64,000 nt of DNA from Phoronis australis (Eukaryota; Phoronida; Phoronidae), in NCBI GenBank assembly GCA_002633005.1, contig NMRA01000614.1:158089-222088 (forward strand). Direction: 5' to 3'. Both the position numbers and the translations under genes were made by a program. Position 1 is the stretch's first letter. Each line of letters begins with the position of its first letter. The notes under the pieces were generated by a model. The model was not told where the DNA came from, did not search any database, and saw only the letters and a program-made list of their open reading frames with translations. Positions 57,501 through 64,000 of the stretch are shown piece by piece.

Positions 57501-60500
57501 TCATTGCAACATTACACAATTCTGGGCACTGCACCAGTATGTAGATCATTGCAACATTACACAATTCTGGGCTCTGCACCAGTATGTAGATCAATGCAAC
57601 ATTATACAATTATGTGCACTGCACAAGTATGTAGATCATTGCATCATTATACAATTCTGGGCACTGCACCAGTATGTAGATCATTGCAACATTACACAAT
57701 TCTGGGCACTGCACCAGTATGTCGATCATTGCAACATTACACAATTCTGGGCTCTGCACCAGTATGTAGATCAATGCAACATTAGCTGTATCATAATGAA
57801 AGTCGTCTCCTATTGTCTACAGGTGCTATCGGATGCCAGTCCTGATGAGGAGGACCGGGAAAGTTTTGAGCAGGCTGAGGGAATGTTGAGTCGACTCAAA
57901 ATTGAGCTAGAGGCCAGCATAGGCAATGCCATACCTCGTCAACAATCCAGGTACAGGGTGCGCTGCTATGTTTGTGAGCTAGCTCAGCCAGTTGAGGGAC
58001 ATTTAGCTGATGCTGGCTCGGTAAAATGTGGTATGCTGAGCTAGGTATATTCGATGACTACGGGCTTGATCATATAACTTGAACAGTAAAATGAGTGAAC
58101 ATCGGATTTTTGCATCAAGAAAAACGAGATTTCTTGTTTTCCAAAAATATTTGACCAATACGTTGATCGCAACTAATCTACGCAGGAGGCAATTAAATTT
58201 AGGTTGCAAGTTTTGATTATTTGTGTCTCTTAATCAGTTGAATGTGTGAAGTATCTTGGAAGCTGAATGTCGGGATTTCAAACATGCATAGCAACGCTCG
58301 ATTACATGACAGTAGCACATTAAACGAATGCTGTCATGGATAAGTATTTTTAAAACCAACATGTGGGACTCTGACTTCCAGTACTTTTTGTCACAATTTT
58401 TGTTCAGTGTTCACTTTCTTCATGTCTGTTTGAATATGTAAGAGTTCATCAATTTAAAGTTTTTATTTAACTCAATAATTTTCAGCCAAGTACGGATAAC
58501 TTCCACCCACCGTCTCCAAATCAACTTTAGTGTGACATGTGAGCAAATTAACTCTAACAAAGTGTATCTTCTGATATAGGTCATGCGTCGTAGCTCCAAT
58601 TCCCACCCAACAAAGTTAACCTAGATTTAAGCCACGGTCCAATTTCTTCTGGACCCAGAATCTAATCAACCAGCAGAACCACTGCTTGAAATGTGTTGTT
58701 ATCTCCCTTGCCGTTCTGTTGTAGTGAGGCTGGTCTGCGTTATCACGGTCAAGTGAACCGTCAAGTGGCCAGGCAGAAGATGAATGAGATACAAAAGTCC
58801 ATCGACGGATGGGAGGGCCGGGACATTGGGCAGGCGTGTAACGAGTTCCTTATGGGTGAGTGTCTGAGTGGTATGTGTAATACATTGAGTAGGCGGGTAC
58901 TGTGGTTCTGCATGAGTGTCATGTTGTATTTCTATTGATTACACTACCATATTCATTCAAGTTAATTAATGCCCCTGTCCAAACGCATACATCTCCTAAA
59001 TTTTAAACATCCGTGCTCGGTTTTACACCCACACTCCCTTTATTTAGTCGAGGCGTATGGTTCCTTATAACACAATATTTTCATGTATGCTCATGCAGGT
59101 TGAGATTCGCTTGTCTTTTACTCAAAAGCAGCACATTCTCTGCAGTCCGCAGGATTTTTAAAATTTTATTCTTGATTGTGAATTGCCCTACTTAAATGCA
59201 AATCCCCGGTCGTTAACCAAAAAAGGCAGTGCGGGTAAGCATCCAACTATATCTTTTCAGAAGTATTGCTTCTTAACACCAATACCTTGCTTAATACCCA
59301 CCTCCTGATATTTGAAATTTTCAAATCAAATGCCCTGGGCATTAAATTAGATGTTTTCGGTAGATATTTGTGCCAACCATCGACGTTGTCCCGAAATGAA
59401 TTTTTAAGAATGTCTCAGGCTCACAATTCTAGCTTTTGAGTTTTGCTTAAAGAATTCTCAGCAATGTTTGAAAAATCTTGAGTTGGTTTGATAACCTTGA
59501 ACAAGGGTACTTCTGATCTACATTCAGTAGAAGAAGTAATGTTGCATATTAATCCTAACTCGTCTGTCTATTCTTTTGTTGCTAGTTTGTCTTTGTGGCA
59601 TGCGCAGTAATAATGTGTAGATATTATGTTCCTAATATCTTGAAAGTGGAATTTTCATACCATCGCAGATAGGACGTCTGATTATAAAGATCAGATACTC
59701 TAAACAAAAGCTGTCAAAGGCATCCTACTTGCAGTCTCACAAGTAATTAGCAGGAATTTAATGCGCAAAATGCTAATATTTGGGCCAATCACATCTGATC
59801 ATCTTTGGCGAGCAGAGTAACAACAAATCAGACCATTGGAATGTAGGCTTCTAACGGTAATTAGAATAGTCTACTGTCTCATCTGATGTGGGTTCGGATG
59901 ACAAGAAGGCAGGTTCACTCCTGAATTTTTTGGATCAGGGCCCAAGGTATAATCTCCAAACTCTGACTCGCAGCATCCCGTGCAATTGCTCATTTTTTAG
60001 TTTCAATATCCGATCTACCTTCTGATCAGATGGTATTTGAACACTGTATAAGGCTTATTATCCCACAAAAGCACACTGCACAGGTTTAGCCATGATTGTA
60101 TCTAAACCCTGTATAAGGCTTATTATCCCACAAAAGCACATTGCACAGGTTTACCCCTGGTGGTATCTAAATGCTGTATAAGGCTTATTATCCCACAAAA
60201 GCACACTACACAGGTTTAGCCCTAATGGTATTTTTGCCCTGCTGGTTGTTGAACCTTGTATGTACACTTACTTATGTACCTTACGTAGTATTTCAAATGT
60301 AAATGGGTTGAAGTGGAATTGTGTAAAGACACAAAATCATTGTTGCTTTCCTCATCGCTTGAGAGACGCTTCTTTGTAATTGTTCAAAAGTGTAGATTTG
60401 CAGAATTTCTTGAAAGTTTGTTTTCACTTCATTGTTTAACTGGTTGTAAGCCTCAATTATTTTCTCCCGTCAGAGGGTACGCTGTGGAAAGTTCAAGGTC

Positions 60501-60626
60501 GTAAGGGAACGGAGCGCCACCTGTTCCTGTTTGACGGTATGCTGGTCTCGTGCAAACCAAACCTCAAGTTCAAAGAAAAGTACTACACGCGTAAAATGGA
60601 AATTGTCGATCGTGAGGACACTGACG
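42430..60626 (+). CDS. SOS1: Son of sevenless Ras guanine-nucleotide exchange factor, gene span (first 11 exons)
   Basis: Eleven phase-compatible exons (42430-42537, 46871-47131, 47726-47809, 48116-48196, 49216-49410, 50013-50153, 51872-51982, 52514-52609, 57823-57950, 58725-58855, 60474-60626) give about 496 codons, equal to the first third of SOS proteins (about 1,300 residues in vertebrates). Order: N-terminal histone-like domain (exons 2-4; [10 protein letters not shown] and [13 protein letters not shown]), DH domain (exons 5-9), helical linker with [19 protein letters not shown] (exon 10) and start of the PH domain (exon 11; [13 protein letters not shown]). The protein acts at the plasma membrane downstream of receptor tyrosine kinases through GRB2, loading Ras (REM-Cdc25) and perhaps Rac (DH-PH) with GTP. 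REM, Cdc25 and proline-rich parts lie beyond the window. Animals outside vertebrates usually have one SOS gene. Confidence 0.97.
43037..43196. mobile_element. CAGnGGCGGAT element, relative of 9319-9477
   Basis: Caggagcggatccaggat to taaatccaccagtg. Interior tattagccaggattttgcc and caaatggaat match 9319-9477. Flanks TCATG and TAATG agree at four of five positions. Confidence 0.82.
46028..46198. mobile_element. GACCTATCGC-ended MITE, copy 2
   Basis: Gacctatcgccagaattttg to gcttgtgataggtc, reverse-complement relative of 4839-5008, including acccgacaaacaa and gttgccgggtaaa. Confidence 0.78.
46871..47131 (+). CDS. SOS1: SOS exon 2: histone-like domain, first part
   Basis: 87 codons, acceptor tgtgttccag, donor gtgagt, phase 0. 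[15 protein letters not shown], then [19 protein letters not shown] and [11 protein letters not shown], near-identical to vertebrate SOS. The exon is clearly more GC-rich than the introns around it. Confidence 0.97.
47726..47809 (+). CDS. SOS1: SOS exon 3: histone-like domain
   Basis: 28 codons, acceptor cattttcag, donor gtaaga. [20 protein letters not shown] then YIAADILK, the second histone fold. Confidence 0.96.
48116..48196 (+). CDS. SOS1: SOS exon 4: histone-like domain
   Basis: 27 codons, acceptor ctgttttcag, donor gtgagt. [20 protein letters not shown] then VAMCADK, the end of the second histone fold. Confidence 0.96.
49216..49410 (+). CDS. SOS1: SOS exon 5: linker and start of DH domain
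   Basis: 65 codons, acceptor gatccaccag, donor gtaggt. [20 protein letters not shown], then [19 protein letters not shown], the first conserved DH helix. The minus-strand open frame over this exon is a shadow. Confidence 0.96.
50013..50153 (+). CDS. SOS1: SOS exon 6: DH domain
   Basis: 47 codons, acceptor cctgtgacag, donor gtcagt. [14 protein letters not shown], then [11 protein letters not shown], matching the SOS HIEDTVEMTDE and VGSCFEDLAE region. Confidence 0.96.
50590..51015. repeat. Dispersed repeat, copy 1
   Basis: Shares ordered blocks with 53100-53545: aggtcgcaatttt, agcctattgttttt, gccattttgttttc, aatatcggc, aaaaacgtttt, agagggcgcatt, ccaattccttc, tcagtcgtg. A diverged repeat in SOS intron 6. 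Confidence 0.7.
51369..51690. repeat. Duplicated block with CAT/CGT microsatellite
   Basis: Two diverged tandem copies (about 51369-51534 and 51535-51690), each with tagcct, ttcttattgattt, gttcatc, a run of cat/cgt triplets and gttaatttcrycaagt at the end. Confidence 0.8.
51872..51982 (+). CDS. SOS1: SOS exon 7: DH domain
   Basis: 37 codons, acceptor ttggtgcag, donor gtttgt. [20 protein letters not shown], then [13 protein letters not shown]. Confidence 0.94.
52514..52609 (+). CDS. SOS1: SOS exon 8: DH domain
   Basis: 32 codons, acceptor tttccaaag, donor gtaagc. [20 protein letters not shown] then LHYFDVIR, the most conserved DH helix of SOS. Confidence 0.96.
53100..53545. repeat. Dispersed repeat, copy 2
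   Basis: Ordered similarity to 50590-51015 (aggtcgcattttt, agcctattgttttt, gccattttgttttcg, aaaatatcggtc, aaaaacgtttta, agagggcgcatt, ccaattgcttc). In SOS intron 8. Confidence 0.7.
55791..56270. repeat. 45-bp minisatellite, first block
   Basis: About ten copies of agtatgtagatcattgcaac followed by attatacaattctgggcactgcacc (split here), with one-base length changes. Identical family to 57430-57786. Confidence 0.95.
56273..57427. mobile_element. TA-flanked 1.15-kb element splitting the minisatellite
   Basis: TA at 56271-56272 and 57428-57429. Ends gtccttttgcgagttt and aaactcgcaagagagc are inverted, with further inverted blocks inward (tgacgtcac, ggggcaaaa, ggcc, caatatgg). No transposase frame seen, so non-autonomous. 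Confidence 0.78.
57430..57786. repeat. 45-bp minisatellite, second block
   Basis: Eight copies, unit length exactly 45 bases (15 codons), nearly uniform. Ends 36 bases before SOS exon 9. Confidence 0.95.
57823..57950 (+). CDS. SOS1: SOS exon 9: end of DH domain
   Basis: 128 nt, acceptor ttgtctacag, donor gtacag, phase 0 in, phase 2 out. [17 protein letters not shown] then [12 protein letters not shown]. Preceded directly by an intronic 45-bp minisatellite that happens to be open in the same frame. Confidence 0.92.
58725..58855 (+). CDS. SOS1: SOS exon 10: DH-PH linker
   Basis: 131 nt, acceptor gttctgttgtag, donor gtgagt, phase 2 in, phase 1 out. [18 protein letters not shown], then [19 protein letters not shown], nearly invariant in SOS. 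Confidence 0.96.
58856..60473. other. SOS intron 10
   Basis: Nothing coding; a 65-bp tandem array lies at 60028-60236. The rest holds no named feature. Confidence 0.5.
60028..60236. repeat. 65-bp tandem repeat, three copies
   Basis: Unit begins tgtataaggcttattatccc at 60045, 60110 and 60175, continues acaaaagcacactgcacagg; a partial unit precedes it. Confidence 0.94.
60474..60626 (+). CDS. SOS1: SOS exon 11: PH domain, first strands
   Basis: 153 nt, acceptor ctcccgtcag, donor gtaact, phase 1 in and out. [20 protein letters not shown], then DGMLVSC and [13 protein letters not shown]. The rest of the PH domain is not in the window. Confidence 0.95.
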
Positions 60627-60753
60627 GTAACTTCCGTAGTCACTCCACGCTAGTTCATTTCATCTCTAGTGCTTGTTAGGAAATTCTCACACACAAATGT
60701 CTTAAAATCCAAGTCAAGTGCTTTTCAACATTATTGCTAACAACTTTCCATTG

Positions 60754-61117
60754 TTAAAAGGATACTAAACCCGATTTTGGCCTGTTAACCTATTAACAAT
60801 TACTTTCTCCATACAAATCTCAAAAACAAAATAATGTTTTGTAACCCTCGTCAAACCTCAAGAGTTTGTAGCAACTGTGAAAACTTCGTACAAAGTCTGC
60901 TAAAAGGCTAGCGTGGCCTACACTAAAGGCGAGTTACGCAACAGTTGGGGGAAAGACCACCCGCTAAGAACCATAATATCCATGGTGTGAAGCAGTGATT
61001 TTGTGGTGTTAGTTGAATCCTGCTTTTATCACTCAAGTTTCGTGCCGGTGATGTATTTACAGGTAACAGAACGAGGATTGGTTGAACTCACCAAAACCCT
61101 ATTTAGTATCCTCTTAA
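60754..61117 (+). mobile_element. TTAA-flanked MITE, copy 4
   Basis: TTAA at 60754-60757 and 61114-61117. Ends aaggatactaaacccg and ccctatttagtatcct. Body blocks acaaaataatg, tgtaaccctcg and aacagaacgaggattgg shared with copy 3. Confidence 0.86.
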
Positions 61118-61802
61118 CGTGAGCTTGTTTTTACCCTATTTGCTGGATGACTTGTGTTCAGACACTAAGTTTTTTCACTCTGCCTTATCACACAATTTTC
61201 ATTGCGTGCAGAAAGACCTTGACAGGGCTGCAGTAGGTTTCATTAACTGGATGGTAAAAGGCTGGAATAAAGTTATAACAAAAGGTCAAATTTCAAAAAG
61301 AACAAATATGTAGTTCTCTCCGGTTTCCTGTCACGTAACTCTCATTTTGTTAATTGCTTAATTATCTTGTATGCTTTCCAGTCGTACTTCCTTGGTAAAC
61401 AGGAACTTGTCTCTATTATTTAAATGAGCTGACATGAACTTGCCCTGTTGTGTCGCCAGGTTAATTGTTGATTGATTGTTTTTGCAAAAGCATTGCGGTG
61501 TCTGTTGCAAGAGGAAACATCATAAGTCGAGCAAGTTAATGTCTCAATCTTTCTATTTCTAAGAGGAAGTTCACTGTGGTTTCACAGAATCATTAAATGT
61601 ATCGTACTGGACAGTTATCACTCATAGTCAGACATAATGTTTCCAAAATAGTAATTAGTAGATCTTGGACCATCCCAGTATTGATGGAGTAAGATGAAGC
61701 GTAACTGTTTTCTCTTAGCTATGACTCCTCTAACATCAACTTAGTTCAAAGGACACACAAGCCCGTCTTGATAAACAGAACGGGGCAGTGCAATTTTAGC
61801 TT

Positions 61803-63235
61803 AGGGCTGTTCCAGTAAAATCTGTATGGGAGGGGGGGAAGGCACCTTTTTTTCGCACCCACCACCCATATTTTTCATTTAGGGCTGTTCCAGCAAAATC
61901 TGTATGGGAGGGGGGGAAGGCACTTTTATTTCGTACCCACCGCCCATATTTTTCATTTATTTCTCCAGCCCATGACCCATAATTTTTTAATTATTTTTAA
62001 TAGGTTAAAATATATAATCCAACACTTGCAAACAAATTGCCTCCAGGAGGACCTGTTAAGAACTTAGGTGACTGACAGACAAGAACTAGTTGTCTTGTCC
62101 AATATTGTCAAAACTAAAGTAGCCTGTGAGCAATACTTTTGGCAGCCACCAGGTGTCTCTGTTCACCATGTGTCTATAATTTCAATGAACATTTTTTCAA
62201 TTATAAGGATCTATGAATCTCAAACTGTCTCCATGAACTCTTTTATACTTCTATGTCAAGTGAATATTGGAACTTGTTGATCTTACTCCTCATACTTTTT
62301 ATTTAAAAATCATCAATTTTCTTATATGTGTTAACTCCAGTTTAGTGTTGCATAACTTTTCAATTCAATAGGACTGCAGACAAACAGTTGGTCTCAAATT
62401 AAGTTGCCCATGACTTGATTAATGGCTTAGTGAACATATTGCACTCTGTTCACTGGCAATATGGGCTTTTTTGTATTGGGATAAGTTAGGATATATGCCA
62501 ATTGCATTGTTTTTGTCAACATTAACAGGTCAAAAAATACCACCCATTTTTAATGCACCACTTCTTACAGGAATGACCACCCATAATTTGAGTTTTTTTC
62601 TAAAGACCACCACCCATGAATTTTTATTTCTATTTCTACTGCCGTCTCTCCCCCCCCTCCCACACGGATTTTACTGGAACAGCCCTTACTTCTTCAGCCT
62701 AGTCCCCCCCTCCACACGGATTTTACTGAACAGCCCTTACTTCTTCAGCCTACCACCCGTAATTTTTTATAAGTTTGAAATGCAACCACCCGTAATTTTT
62801 TTTTGTTGTTGTGGTTGACTGCACAGGCGCTTGAGTTTGTCTGTTCCTCCATCACCATTAACAAAGTCATTCATTACTAAGAAAACATGTGTTTCTTATA
62901 TATGGTGATTAGTCATCGAGAAATTCGAGCACCTGTGGTTAAATGGTGTTATGGGCATGCCAATGAGCAGATCGGAGGGAGTGAAAAAGTCGGAGCTTTT
63001 TGCTAGTTGCATTTTTGTTTCAGTTTTTGATTCTGTGTGGATTGTTTATAAAATTTACTAAAATTACCTACCATCAAACATTTATGGCCCAATGAAACAA
63101 CAACGACCTGTAAATTTTTATTTTTTTGAAGTACGACCACCAGCCATTTTGAATTTAAATCAAACGCAACCACTCATAAATTTTTATTTCAGTTGCCTTC
63201 CCCCCCTCCCACACATATTTTGCTGGAACAGCCCT
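61803..63235. mobile_element. Nested cluster of AGGGCTGTTCCAG-ended elements
   Basis: Left-type ends agggctgttccag at 61803 and 61881; right-type ends ctggaacagccct (or ctgaacagccct) finishing at 62687, 62738 and 63235. Each end is followed by g-run gggagggggggaaggca. Several copies are inserted in one another. Confidence 0.78.
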
Positions 63236-63457
63236 TAGATTGTGGCTTGTGTGTGACACCGTCCGCATAGCTTGTACTCCGATATTACAATGCTTTGTTG
63301 GTTGCTACTAACTTTTCTCCATGTTCAAGAGAACACTGAGAACTACTGAAACCGATTATTTAATGACAGGTTGTCTGTTCATAATATTAACATATAAAGA
63401 TATACACTCGAATTGATTTTAAGTCTTATTTCATCCCCTGGTCCCCAGATTTTTGTT

Positions 63458-64000
63458 AGGGCTGTTCCAGCAAAATATGTGTGGGAGGGGGGGAAGGCAA
63501 CTCAAATTAAAATTTATGGGTGGTTGCGTTTGACTTAAATTCAAAATGGCTGGTGGTCGTACTTCAAAAAAATTAAAATTTACAGGTCGTTGTTGTTTCA
63601 TTGGGCCATAAATGTTTGATGGTGGGTAATTTTAGTAAATTTTATAAACAATCTGCACAGAGTCAAAAACTGAAACTAAAATGCAACTTGCAAAGAGCTC
63701 CAACTTTTTCACTCCCTCCGATCTCCTCATCGGCATGCCCATAACACCATTTAACTACAGGTGCTCGAATTTCTCGATGGCTAATAACCATATATAAGAA
63801 ACATATGTTTTCTTAGTAATGAATGACGTTAGTGGTGATGGAGGAACAGATAAACTCAAGCGCCTGTGCAGTCAACCACAAGAACAAAAAAAAATTACGG
63901 GTGGTTGCATTTCAAACTTATAAAAAATTACGGGCGGTAGGCTGAAGAAATAAATGAAAAATATGGGTGGTGGGTGCGAAAAAAAGGTGCCTTCCCCCCC
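63458..64000. mobile_element. AGGGCTGTTCCAG element, cut by window end
   Basis: Starts agggctgttccagcaaaata and runs to the window edge, ending in ggtgccttccccccc, the inner part of the expected right end. It is a reverse-complement copy of about 62741-63235. Confidence 0.82.

Larger units (their letters stand above)
52610..57822. other. SOS intron 8, 5.2 kb
   Basis: Contains the diverged repeat at 53100-53545, a TA-flanked element and two blocks of a 45-bp minisatellite. The part 53560-55780 holds nothing recognisable. Confidence 0.5.
60627..64000. other. Start of SOS intron 11, runs off the window
   Basis: No further SOS exon recognised. Most of the right part (61803-64000) is made of AGGGCTGTTCCAG-ended elements; 61120-61800 shows nothing. 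Confidence 0.5.

Noticed and set aside
57400-58044. 214-codon open frame as a separate gene
   Set aside because: It is the 45-bp minisatellite reading into SOS exon 9 and the intron after it.
62471-62818. 115-codon open frame rich in Pro and Phe
   Set aside because: It runs over the C-runs and ends of the AGGGCTGTTCCAG elements; no protein-like pattern.

Overview
The window is animal nuclear DNA. The genes are cut into short exons with GT-AG introns, intergenic and intronic DNA is AT-rich, and it is full of small non-autonomous transposons, SINE-like repeats and minisatellites. The invertebrate-like intron density, a Penelope-type retroelement remnant and single KCNH-ERG and SOS genes suggest a non-vertebrate metazoan, perhaps a deuterostome or lophotrochozoan. 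The species cannot be fixed from this sequence. Two assembly gaps are present (23099-23866 and 28689-28691).

Three protein-coding genes can be rebuilt exon by exon with matching splice phases. (1) Plus strand, 4327-21152: ten exons of an ERG-type voltage-gated potassium channel (KCNH2/6/7 group), from just before S1 to the stop codon. The exons for the N-terminal PAS/eag domain must lie upstream of the window or in exons not recognised. (2) Minus strand, 39721-25544: a 14-exon gene for a protein of about 600 residues. Its C-terminal half carries a DNA-polymerase-beta-superfamily nucleotidyltransferase signature (GS, ten residues, DVD) and reads like the RlaP/PF10127 family. Its N-terminal half is unrecognised. 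(3) Plus strand, 42430 to beyond the window: the first eleven exons of Son of sevenless (histone-like domain, DH domain, start of PH domain). Genes 2 and 3 are head to head with 2.7 kb between their start codons.

The ERG and nucleotidyltransferase genes are convergent and separated by about 4.4 kb (21153-25543), which holds the ERG 3' UTR, a gap-containing transposon and an inverted SINE pair. Introns hold several repeat families: MITEs flanked by TTAA (four copies); elements with CAGnGGCGGAT ends and exact 5-bp target duplications; short GGCGGCGCAC/CTATAG hairpins; a GACCTATCGC family; long foldbacks; a nested insertion; and a 45-bp minisatellite split by a TA-flanked 1.15-kb element. A 5'-truncated Penelope-like element with its GIY-YIG endonuclease lies in ERG intron 4.

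The observations most worth following are these. The ERG pore has Thr and Ala at the positions of human S620 and S631, and Ser at the position of Y652, a combination that predicts weak fast inactivation and altered block. The nucleotidyltransferase gene is a multi-exon animal relative of a mostly microbial/phage RNA-repair-associated family. The 45-bp minisatellite is open in frame with the next SOS exon.
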